DNA of 12,950 nt, from assembly GCA_038236965.1 (NCBI GenBank), contig JBBRZF010000102.1, positions 1-12,950 on the forward strand, written 5' to 3'. This document shows, one piece after another, positions 7,226 to 12,950 of this stretch. A program made the translations under genes and the position numbers. The notes beneath the pieces are model-generated. The model saw nothing but the letters and a program-made list of their open reading frames with translations, ran no database searches and had not been told where the DNA came from. This stretch comes from JBBRZF01 sp038236965. GTDB lineage: Bacteria; Acidobacteriota; Terriglobia; Terriglobales; Acidobacteriaceae. Each line of letters opens with the position of its first letter. Positions within the stretch are counted from its first letter, which is position 1.

Positions 7226-7603
7226 TCATAAGACCTTCCTGATAATCCCACGTGTCATCACTGGAACATGGAAATTCAAGAGTAAACCGAACTTCTTATC
7301 CGCAAGTTTCATATAGGAAAGCAATTGACCTTCATGAACAGGCAGAACATTGTCCACGCACTTGAGTTCCAGAATTACTGAGTCTTCCACGACAACATCA
7401 ATTCGATAACCGCATTCCAAGTGAACGCCTTTGTAGATTACGGGTAAAGGAACTTGGCGGCTGAACTGTAAACCGCGCAGTTTCAATTCGTGGCCGAGAC
7501 ATTCCTCATACGCTGACTCCAGCAGTCCCGGCCCAAGTTCTCTGTGAACTTCAATAGCGGCTCCGATTATCTTGCTAGTCCAGGGCTCCTCGATCAGAGC
7601 CAA
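7226..7603 (-). CDS. GxxExxY family protein, PD-(D/E)XK-like
   Basis: A 125-aa protein of the GxxExxY family, named for GLLESAY at residues 26-32, within the typical block AAIEVHRELGPGLLESAY. D69 in YRIDV and E79-x-K81 in LELK, ten residues apart, match the core of a PD-(D/E)XK nuclease-like fold, so the putative active site looks intact. The biological role of the family is not known to me. It appears full-length, ending in the usual LLNFHVP..GIIRKVL pattern. The start is uncertain: TTG at 7603 has AAGAG 6 nt upstream, and no in-frame ATG exists between it and an upstream TAG. It is AT-rich relative to its neighbours and lies between inverted repeats, so it is foreign to the hopanoid pathway and probably acquired. 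Confidence 0.85.
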   Translation of the reverse strand: MALIEEPWTSKIIGAAIEVHRELGPGLLESAYEECLGHELKLRGLQFSRQVPLPVIYKGVHLECGYRIDVVVEDSVILELKCVDNVLPVHEGQLLSYMKLADKKFGLLLNFHVPVMTRGIIRKVL

Positions 7604-7673
7604 AACAAACTCTTGAAAAGCGGGAATCCTTGCCTATCTACAGCGCTCTTCATTCAACCTCAATCCCCAATTT

Positions 7674-8723
7674 CTAAAAGGTTTTCTTCGTGTCTTCGTG
7701 TCTTCGTGGTGAAAGCCTTTCGCCTTCAACATACTCCGGCGCATACCCTTTCGACACGAACCACTCCGCCGCCCGCGTTAGCGCTGCGTCCACCGGCCCC
7801 GCCTTCCAGCCAAGTTCCTTCTCCGCCTTCGACGACGACACGAACATCATCTTGCGTCCCATGCGCACGGCGTCGATGGTCGCGCGTGGCTCACGCTTCA
7901 TCAACATTCCTGTCCACGCCGTATCCATCACGGCGGTCACGAATGCCAGCGCGTACGGCACTCTTATCGTCGGAGACGGTAGTCCTGTAATGTTTCCCAA
8001 CTTATCGAGGATCTGTTTCAGCGTAAGATTTTCGCCGCCCAGAATGTAACGCTCGCCGCGTCGTCCGCGCTCCAGTGCCGCCACATGCCCCTGCGCACAT
8101 TCGCGGACATCCACCAGGTTGAGTCCCGTATCCACATACGCGGGAAACTTGCGCTTCAAGAAATCGACAACGATGCGTCCCGTAGGAGTCGGCTTTATGT
8201 CCTGCTCGCCGATCGGCGTGCTCGGATTCACGATGACGATATCCACTCCAGCCCTTGCCGCCTCCATCGCTTTCTCTTCCGCCATGAACTTCGATCGCTT
8301 GTAGTGGCCGATCATGTTATCGAGTGAAACAGGCGTGTCCTCGTTGACAGCGACCGCCTCGTGCTGGAATCCCATGGTCGCCACACTCGACGTATAAACG
8401 ATGCGACGCACTCCCGCAGCCTGCGCCGCGCGAATCAGCGACTCCGTGCCTTCCACGTTCGACGCGTACATTTCCCGCGGATCGCGCGTCCACAGACGAT
8501 AGTCGGCCGCAACGTGAAAAACTGCCTCGCAGCCTTCCATTCCTCTGCGCAGCGACGTCTCGTCGCGCAAATCTCCGGTCACCAGGTCCGCTTTCAGTCC
8601 TTCAAGATTTTCCCGCCGGGACGATGCGCGCACCAGCAAACGCAAGTCGGCGCCGCCATCGCACAGTGCGCGAGCAACATGCGAGCCAACAAATCCGGTA
8701 GCGCCTGTGACAAAGACCTTCAT
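7674..8723 (-). CDS. hpnA: Hopanoid-associated NAD-dependent epimerase/dehydratase HpnA
   Basis: Extended short-chain dehydrogenase/epimerase of 349 aa. The NAD(P)-binding TGATGFVG is at residues 6-13, the active-site serine region YTSS at 110-113, and the catalytic pair is Y141 and K145 (YKRSK). HpnA is a common member of hopanoid clusters, but its reaction is not established; a sugar epimerase role in side-chain modification is usually assumed. The last residues (SPRRHEDTKKTF) do not resemble the family. They are encoded by the right inverted repeat of the adjacent element, which also supplies the path to the TAG at 7674; the native C-terminus probably ended about 15-20 residues earlier. 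There is no Shine-Dalgarno sequence before the ATG at 8723, and a hairpin separates it from the preceding gene, so it may have its own promoter. Confidence 0.88.
   Translation of the reverse strand: MKVFVTGATGFVGSHVARALCDGGADLRLLVRASSRRENLEGLKADLVTGDLRDETSLRRGMEGCEAVFHVAADYRLWTRDPREMYASNVEGTESLIRAAQAAGVRRIVYTSSVATMGFQHEAVAVNEDTPVSLDNMIGHYKRSKFMAEEKAMEAARAGVDIVIVNPSTPIGEQDIKPTPTGRIVVDFLKRKFPAYVDTGLNLVDVRECAQGHVAALERGRRGERYILGGENLTLKQILDKLGNITGLPSPTIRVPYALAFVTAVMDTAWTGMLMKREPRATIDAVRMGRKMMFVSSSKAEKELGWKAGPVDAALTRAAEWFVSKGYAPEYVEGERLSPRRHEDTKKTF
7686..7709 (-). repeat. Right inverted repeat of the GxxExxY element, within hpnA
   Basis: Three tandem 8-bp units on the plus strand: CTTCGTGT (7686-7693), CTTCGTGT (7694-7701), CTTCGTGG (7702-7709). 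The reverse complement matches the left repeat at 20 of 24 positions. This copy is translated as part of the HpnA C-terminus. Confidence 0.75.
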
Positions 8724-8758
8724 AGGGAAAAGAAAGATTCGAAGGTACCAGGAAGCAA

Positions 8759-8770
8759 CTTTCTAGAAAG
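8759..8770. repeat. 12-bp perfect palindrome upstream of hpnA
   Basis: CTTTCTAGAAAG is its own reverse complement and lies 36 nt upstream of the hpnA ATG, in the only sizeable free space of the locus (8724-8891). It could be a dimeric regulator site near an hpnA promoter. No convincing -35/-10 pair could be assigned. Confidence 0.35.
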
Positions 8771-8802
8771 CCTGATCCTTCAAACAAATGCCCAAACAAA
8801 AC

Positions 8803-8822
8803 GACGCTTCCGCAGAAGCGTC
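8803..8822 (-). terminator. Hairpin with T-tract between the hypothetical gene and hpnA
   Basis: GACGCTTC (8803-8810) and GAAGCGTC (8815-8822) form a perfect 8-bp stem with a 4-nt loop. On the minus strand it is followed by GTTTTGTTTG, a T-rich tract. This fits a Rho-independent terminator about 70 nt downstream of the small hypothetical gene. On the plus strand no T-tract follows. It would end or attenuate the ispH-shc-hpnH-hyp transcript before hpnA. Confidence 0.6.
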
Positions 8823-8891
8823 CAATTTCACTCAACTCTGCGAATCTACACCGAACCCAGTCTACCTAGCGCCTACTACCCGGCACCTGGG

Positions 8892-9281
8892 TTACCCCTC
8901 ATCCGGAACCAGATCGTATTTCTCTCCAGCCGCGCGTTTCTCCCAATACTTGCGGATCCACGCTTCGTAGCTTTTTCCGGCCGCGGTATCGCGTCCGCTG
9001 AACGCCAGCGCCGCAATCTCCGAATACGGAATCGCCTGCCTCTGATTGGAACTCTGCGGCAATATTCGCACCAGCGAATCCTGCAGGGTCTTCCCCGTTT
9101 TGCGATCGAAGATATAGCCTTCCACGACGGTGCCATCTTTTTTCGTGATGGTCACGTCACCGCGATAATCGAAGGCCATTTCCAGCGACTGCCGGATTTC
9201 CTCTTCGCTTGCAAGTTCCGGAATCCAGCCTTGGAGTCCGGCGCGCTCAGCGTTCTGGGACTGCTCGTCTGTCATGCTCAC
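8892..9281 (-). CDS. Small hypothetical protein, Sm/Rof-like beta-barrel suspected
   Basis: A 129-aa protein of unknown function, soluble, with no signal peptide or membrane segment. Residues 42-60 (DVTITKKDG then VVEGYIFDR) and 84-95 (IPYSEIAALAFS) have the strand pattern of small Sm-like/Rof-like barrels, in which a charged hairpin DG turn is followed by a YxEI strand. The C-terminal part (about 104-121, YEAWIRKYWEKRAAGE) looks like an amphipathic helix. The GTG start at 9281 overlaps the hpnH TGA by 4 nt (GTGA), and an ATG two codons later is an alternative. Tight coupling to hpnH suggests a hopanoid-related or regulatory job, but this is inference only. It is followed by a probable terminator hairpin. 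The fold guess is weak. Confidence 0.75.
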   Translation of the reverse strand: MSMTDEQSQNAERAGLQGWIPELASEEEIRQSLEMAFDYRGDVTITKKDGTVVEGYIFDRKTGKTLQDSLVRILPQSSNQRQAIPYSEIAALAFSGRDTAAGKSYEAWIRKYWEKRAAGEKYDLVPDEG

Positions 9282-10387
9282 TTGTAACTCTCTTGCGGTT
9301 GAATCTGCACCAGCGGATTGCGCTCATGCGCGGGAACAACTTTGTTCTTCTGCAACGCGTCCAGTGCTGAAGGGTCGTCGTAGCGATTCATCATCGCCTT
9401 CACCGTCGCCACCATCCCGCCGAGCGAGAACGTATCGTTCACCGCCGAGGGCTCAAAGCCGCTGTGGACCATGCAATTCTGGCACTTCGGATTACCGCTC
9501 TTGTGTCCGTAGTTCGCCCAATCCGTCTCTTCGATCAATTCCCGAAACGTATCCGCGTAGCCGTCCTGCAACAGGTAGCAAGGCTTTTGCCAGCCAAAAA
9601 TGTTGAAGGTCGGAATGCCCCACGGAGTGCACTCGTAATCGCGCTTGCCCATCAGGAACTCGAGGAACAGCGGACTCTGGTTGAACTTCCACTTCTTACT
9701 GCGATTGCTCAATATCTGCTTGTACAACTCCGCCGCGCTGTTCTTGCCCAGGAAATGCGACTGGTCCGGCGCCTTGTCGTAGCTGTAACCGGGCGAGATC
9801 ATCATGCCTTCCACGCCGAGTTCCATCACCTCGTCCATAAATCGGCGAACGCTCTTCGGGTCCGCGCCATCGAACAAGGTCGAGTTCGTCGTCGTGCGGA
9901 ATCCTTTTTCCAGCAAAAGCTTTACCGCTTCGATGGCGATGTCGTACGTGCCTTCGCGCGCCACCGCGAAATCGTGGTGCTCGCGCTCTCCATCCAGATG
10001 GATGGTGAACGTCAGATATTTGCTCGGCTTGAACAGGTGAAGTTTTTCTTTAAGCAGCAGCGCGTTCGTGCAGACGTACACGTATTTGCCGCGCGCAATC
10101 AGCCCTTCGACAATTTCGCCTATCTGCGGATGCATCAAGGGTTCGCCGCCCGGAATGTTCACGATAGGCGCGCCCGATTCTTCCACTGCTTTAAAACATT
10201 CCTCAGGACTCAACTCACGCTTTAACACGTGAGCTGGATACTGCACCTTGCCGCAGCCCGCACAAGCCAGGTTGCAGCGGAACAATATCTCCAGCATCAC
10301 GACCAGCGGATAGCGCTGACGTCCGGCCAGCTTCTGCTTCAGGACATACGACGCGACTGTCCACATTTGGGATACTGGCACGGGCAT
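9278..10387 (-). CDS. hpnH: Adenosylhopane synthase HpnH (radical SAM)
   Basis: HpnH joins the 5'-deoxyadenosyl radical of SAM to the hopene side chain, giving adenosylhopane, the committed step to C35 hopanoids. At 369 aa it has the radical-SAM cluster motif C38-x3-C42-x2-C45 (CNLACAGC) and the SAM-amine-binding GGEP at 80-83. It also has the HpnH-type C-terminal region with extra cysteines (KPCYLLQDG, NPKCQNCMVHSG), which may bind an auxiliary cluster or be structural. The ATG at 10387 follows the shc TAG by 2 nt, and a consensus AAGGAG sits 9 nt upstream inside the last shc codons. Its TGA overlaps the next small gene. It appears complete and intact. Confidence 0.94.
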   Translation of the reverse strand: MPVPVSQMWTVASYVLKQKLAGRQRYPLVVMLEILFRCNLACAGCGKVQYPAHVLKRELSPEECFKAVEESGAPIVNIPGGEPLMHPQIGEIVEGLIARGKYVYVCTNALLLKEKLHLFKPSKYLTFTIHLDGEREHHDFAVAREGTYDIAIEAVKLLLEKGFRTTTNSTLFDGADPKSVRRFMDEVMELGVEGMMISPGYSYDKAPDQSHFLGKNSAAELYKQILSNRSKKWKFNQSPLFLEFLMGKRDYECTPWGIPTFNIFGWQKPCYLLQDGYADTFRELIEETDWANYGHKSGNPKCQNCMVHSGFEPSAVNDTFSLGGMVATVKAMMNRYDDPSALDALQKNKVVPAHERNPLVQIQPQESYK

Positions 10388-10389
10388 TG

Positions 10390-12369
10390 CTAACTGCTCC
10401 TTCTAAATCCGACTTCTTCAACTACGTTCTTCGTCGACTTCGCGTACTTGGTCAGCGCCATCAACGGAAAATATTGGTAGTACATCGTGTACTTCAAATA
10501 GAACACGCGAGGGAATCCGGTTCCCGTGTAAGGCTCTTCAAACCACGAACCATCCGCACGTTGCGTGTTCAGCAAATATGCGACGCCGAGCGCAACCGTG
10601 TCGCTCTGGTAATCGCCCGCCGCCAGCAAGGCCAATACTGCCCACGCGGTTTGCGACGCAGTGCTCTCGCCAACACCTTTCAGAGTCGCATCGTCGTACG
10701 AGCCCACGCTCTCGCCCCAGCCACCATCCGCGTTCTGCATCGAGCGAATCCACTCCGCAGCCTGTTGCACCATCGGGTCGTGGTTGTCCACGCCAATGGC
10801 TTCCAGTCCGCGCAGCACGCACATGGTTCCGTAAACGTAGTTCACGCCCCAGCGTCCGAACCAGGAACCATCCGGCTCCTGCTCTTTGCGAATGAACTTC
10901 AGCGCGCTCTTCACGCATTTATCTTTTTGCGTAAAGCCGTACGCTGCCAGGCACTCCAGCACGCGTCCCGTGATGTCCACCGTCGCCGGATCCAGCATGG
11001 CGTTATGGTCGGCAAACGGAATGTACTGGAACACCATGCGGTTGTTGTCTTTATCAAAACTCGCCCAACCGCCGTTCTTGCACTGCATGGAGACCACCCA
11101 GTCGATGGCCCGCTTGACCGATTCATCCTGGTAGCGCTCGTCTGATGTCTTCACGTGCGACAGCGCCAGCATCACCATCGCGCTATCATCCACGTCGGGA
11201 TAGAACTCGTTATTGAATTCGAAGTACCAGCCTCCCGGCTCAGTCTTCGGATTCTTCACCGCCCAGTCGCCCTTCTTGTGAATCTGTTTTTTCAGGATCC
11301 ATTCAGCCGATTCCACCATGCGCGCATCGGTCGGCGAAACGCCGCTCTCCCCCAGCGCAAACAACGCATACGCAGAGTCCCATACGGGAGACATGCACGG
11401 CTGCATACGGAAGGTATCCTCTTCCTCGATGCCCAGCTTTTCGAATTCATCGATAGCGCGAATCACCTGCGGATCGTCCAGCGAATATCCCAGGCAGCGC
11501 AACGCGATGATGGAATTCAGAATGGCCGGATAGATGGCGCCCAGTCCGTCGCTCATTTCCATCCGTTCCAGCATCCACTTTTCTGCCTTCTTTATCGCCA
11601 TACTGCGCAGCGGACGCACATGCACCAGTTCGAACCAGTGACACATGCGATCAAAGAACAGGAAGAAGTTGCGCCAGCTTACAAGCTTGTCCGCCCAATG
11701 CAGACGAAGCCGGGACATGTGGCGCCCCTCGGGAAACAATTCGTCGATTCCCTGCTCATCTGGAATCTTCTTGAACGGCTTTTTCGCATAGCAGATCGAG
11801 AGCGGGATCAACATCGCGCGCGACCATGCGGAAATTTCGTAGATGTTGAACCAGAACCAGTTCGGAAACAGCACGATCTCCGGCGGAATCGCTGGAACCG
11901 CGTCGTAATCAAACTGCCCGATCGCGCACAGATAAAGCTTGGTATAGGTGTTGACGGCCGGAACGCCGCCATGACTCATGATGTATTCGCGAGCCTTCAT
12001 CAGCGCGGGATGGTCCATCGTGAATCCCGCAAGCTTCAGCCCTTGGTAGGCCTTCACGGCTGCGCTTATGTTCGACGGGCCGCCGTTATAGATGGGCCAT
12101 CCGCCGTCTTCATTCTGGAATTTGAGTATCTGCCGTGCGCACTTGTCGAAACGCTTTTGGTCCACCGTACCCAGCAGCGTGTGCAAAAAGATGTAGTCGG
12201 ACTCGAGCGTTGTGTCTGCCTCGAGCTCTCCGCTCCAGTACCCCTCTTCATGCTGCAGGGAAAAAAGGTGATTGCGCGAACCTTCAGCGGCCGCCGCAAC
12301 TCGCTCCTTGATATCGGCAATCTTGCCAAACCGCAGCTCTGCGGGGCCAGACCACGAAATCGGGTTCAT
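10390..12369 (-). CDS. shc: Squalene-hopene cyclase
   Basis: Squalene-hopene cyclase (also called HpnF) cyclises squalene to hop-22(29)-ene/hopanol. It is a monotopic membrane enzyme with a double alpha-barrel. From the ATG at 12369 it has 659 aa, normal for the family. The acid-catalytic DVDD lies at residues 392-395 in the block YPDVDDSAM, with serine where many relatives have threonine after the DD. Several QW-type repeats are visible (QNEDGGWPI, QCKNGGWASFD, QEPDGSWFGRW, QNADGGWGES, QRADGSWFEEP), as is the C-terminal block FPRVFYLKYTMYYQYFP. I choose ATG 12369 because AGAGGA immediately precedes it at the ispH stop; a longer frame to 12444 would run inside ispH and adds non-family residues. 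It lies 7 nt after ispH and 2 nt before hpnH. Confidence 0.95.
   Translation of the reverse strand: MNPISWSGPAELRFGKIADIKERVAAAAEGSRNHLFSLQHEEGYWSGELEADTTLESDYIFLHTLLGTVDQKRFDKCARQILKFQNEDGGWPIYNGGPSNISAAVKAYQGLKLAGFTMDHPALMKAREYIMSHGGVPAVNTYTKLYLCAIGQFDYDAVPAIPPEIVLFPNWFWFNIYEISAWSRAMLIPLSICYAKKPFKKIPDEQGIDELFPEGRHMSRLRLHWADKLVSWRNFFLFFDRMCHWFELVHVRPLRSMAIKKAEKWMLERMEMSDGLGAIYPAILNSIIALRCLGYSLDDPQVIRAIDEFEKLGIEEEDTFRMQPCMSPVWDSAYALFALGESGVSPTDARMVESAEWILKKQIHKKGDWAVKNPKTEPGGWYFEFNNEFYPDVDDSAMVMLALSHVKTSDERYQDESVKRAIDWVVSMQCKNGGWASFDKDNNRMVFQYIPFADHNAMLDPATVDITGRVLECLAAYGFTQKDKCVKSALKFIRKEQEPDGSWFGRWGVNYVYGTMCVLRGLEAIGVDNHDPMVQQAAEWIRSMQNADGGWGESVGSYDDATLKGVGESTASQTAWAVLALLAAGDYQSDTVALGVAYLLNTQRADGSWFEEPYTGTGFPRVFYLKYTMYYQYFPLMALTKYAKSTKNVVEEVGFRRSS
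10397..10402 (-). promoter_or_regulatory. Consensus ribosome-binding site of hpnH inside the shc 3' end
   Basis: AAGGAG on the minus strand, 9 nt before the hpnH ATG, lies in the last codons of shc (Arg-Ser region). It indicates that hpnH translation is coupled to shc. Confidence 0.65.
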
Positions 12370-12372
12370 TTT

Positions 12373-12378
12373 TCCTCT
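12373..12378 (-). promoter_or_regulatory. Ribosome-binding site deciding the shc start
   Basis: AGAGGA on the minus strand overlaps the ispH TAG and stands 3 nt before ATG 12369. It supports the shorter Shc start over the frame extending to 12444. Confidence 0.55.
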
Positions 12379-12950
12379 AATCCGCAACGGCCGGAGCCGC
12401 TCCGATTGCTTCGATAATCTCTGGAGGCAACGCGAAACGCACATTTTCCGGCATCACTTCGATCTCTTCCACGTTCGTAAACCCGCGCGCGCCCAAAAAG
12501 TCGATCACTTCTTGCACTAGGATTTCCGGAGCGGAAGCCCCCGCCGTCAGCGCAATCGTCTGAACGCCTTCCAGCCAAGCCGGATTGATAGCTGCCGAAT
12601 TGTCTATAAGGTGCGAACGCGTGGCCAGGTTGCGTGCAACCTCCACAAGGCGATTGGAATTTGAGCTGTTTTCCGAACCCACTACCAGCACAAGGTCCGC
12701 GCTTTCGGCAACGTTCTTTACCGCAACCTGCCGATTTTCCGTCGCATAGCAAATGTCCTGCGCGTGCGGGCCCTTGATGTTCGGGAACTTCACCTTCAAG
12801 GCTTCGATGATGTCGCGAGCTTCGTCCAAACTCAGCGTCGTCTGCGTCAGATACGCCACCCGGTTCGGGTCCGGTACTTCCAACGCAGCCACCTGCTCGG
12901 CAGTGCTAACCACCTGGGTAACATCCGGAGCTTCACCCAATGTGCCAATC
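12377..12950 (-). CDS. ispH: 4-hydroxy-3-methylbut-2-enyl diphosphate reductase IspH, C-terminal part
   Basis: IspH (LytB) is the [4Fe-4S] enzyme that reduces HMBPP to IPP and DMAPP at the end of the MEP pathway, supplying the C5 units for hopanoids. Only the C-terminal half is in the window, since the frame is open to the right edge and the TTG at 12940 is internal (preceded by codons for I-G-T). Visible family marks are TQTTLSLDEA, the cluster cysteine in DICYATENRQ (near 12750), the substrate-phosphate motif SSNSNRL, and TAGASAPE. The C-terminal tail ends PPEIIEAIGAAPAVAD, slightly extended. It is the first visible gene of the minus-strand series, with shc 7 nt downstream. A dedicated ispH copy in a hopanoid operon is seen in other hopanoid producers; whether this genome has another copy cannot be seen. 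Confidence 0.94.
   Translation of the reverse strand, partial: IGTLGEAPDVTQVVSTAEQVAALEVPDPNRVAYLTQTTLSLDEARDIIEALKVKFPNIKGPHAQDICYATENRQVAVKNVAESADLVLVVGSENSSNSNRLVEVARNLATRSHLIDNSAAINPAWLEGVQTIALTAGASAPEILVQEVIDFLGARGFTNVEEIEVMPENVRFALPPEIIEAIGAAPAVAD

Larger units (their letters stand above)
7166..7711. mobile_element. Putative GxxExxY insertion element bounded by inverted repeats
   Basis: A 546-bp segment between hpnA and hpnG carries one gene (GxxExxY) and is bounded by inverted repeats, each of three 8-bp units. Reading inward, the right end is CCACGAAG, ACACGAAG, ACACGAAG (7709 down to 7686). The left end is CCACGAAG, ACAAGAAA, GTACGAAG (7168-7191), 20 of 24 positions alike. Sampled lines inside are about 38-45% GC, against about 60% in neighbouring hpn genes. 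It interrupts what would otherwise be a compact hpnA-hpnG junction. No transposase is present and no target-site duplication is evident. It could be a non-autonomous element, a passenger cassette, or a remnant. From memory, such repeats accompany GxxExxY and four-helix-bundle genes in many environmental genomes; this was not checked. Confidence 0.5.

Noticed and set aside
7166..7711. CRISPR array or IS element
   Set aside because: The 8-bp units are contiguous with no spacers, and there is no transposase gene or clear target-site duplication. It is therefore called only a putative non-autonomous element.
8361..9287. Plus-strand open frame of 308 codons across hpnA, the intergenic gap and the small hypothetical gene
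   Set aside because: It spans parts of two minus-strand genes plus the hairpin region, and its composition is typical of a shadow frame.
11155..12417. Plus-strand open frame of 420 codons opposite shc
   Set aside because: Antisense of a well-conserved cyclase in GC-rich DNA. The translation is Arg/His-rich with no family signature.
12370..12444. Longer N-terminus for Shc
   Set aside because: It would overlap ispH by about 68 nt and adds Arg/Cys-rich residues unlike the family. ATG 12369 has a good ribosome-binding site.

Overview
The window is a hopanoid (bacterial sterol-like lipid) biosynthesis locus. All biosynthetic genes lie on the minus strand, so transcription runs from high to low coordinates. 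Gene order in that direction is: ispH (3' part only), shc/hpnF, hpnH, a small Sm/Rof-like hypothetical gene, hpnA, an inserted GxxExxY gene between inverted repeats, hpnG, two tandem zinc-dependent medium-chain dehydrogenases, hpnC, hpnD and hpnE. At the left edge the 3' part of a plus-strand NrfD/PsrC-type membrane protein gene converges on hpnE with only 23 bp between the stops. The GC-rich composition, the Shc/HpnCDE set and the NrfD neighbour suggest an acidobacterium (Acidobacteriota, Koribacter/Terriglobia-like). This is a judgement from remembered family resemblance; no search was run.

The genes form a nearly complete route. IspH supplies IPP/DMAPP. HpnD, HpnC and HpnE turn two FPP into squalene through presqualene diphosphate and hydroxysqualene. 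Shc cyclises squalene to hopene/hopanol. HpnH adds a 5'-deoxyadenosyl group and HpnG removes adenine to give (phospho)ribosylhopane. The step from ribosylhopane to bacteriohopanetetrol needs a reductase that, to my knowledge, has no firmly assigned gene. The two dehydrogenases coupled to hpnG (2-nt gap, then a 4-nt stop/start overlap) are good candidates. HpnA (SDR epimerase family) has no settled reaction. No hpnB, I, J, K, N, O, P or R is visible, so side-chain decoration and transport would be encoded elsewhere or beyond the window.

Coupling is tight in most places: 4-nt overlaps at hpnC/hpnD, hpnD/hpnE, dehydrogenase 1/2 and hpnH/hypothetical; 2-nt gaps at shc/hpnH and hpnG/dehydrogenase 1; 7 nt at ispH/shc. 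The series is interrupted in three places. A hairpin with a following T-tract lies between the hypothetical gene and hpnA. A 546-bp AT-richer insertion separates hpnA from hpnG. A very strong GC-rich hairpin lies between dehydrogenase 2 and hpnC. These probably divide the locus into ispH-shc-hpnH-hyp, hpnA, hpnG-adh1-adh2 and hpnCDE modules.

The most unusual structure is the insertion at 7166-7711. It carries a PD-(D/E)XK-like GxxExxY gene bounded by inverted repeats, each made of three 8-bp units. The right repeat is read in frame as the C-terminus of HpnA. hpnG and dehydrogenase 1 also have visibly lower GC than the rest of the locus, which hints at a separate history for this middle block.
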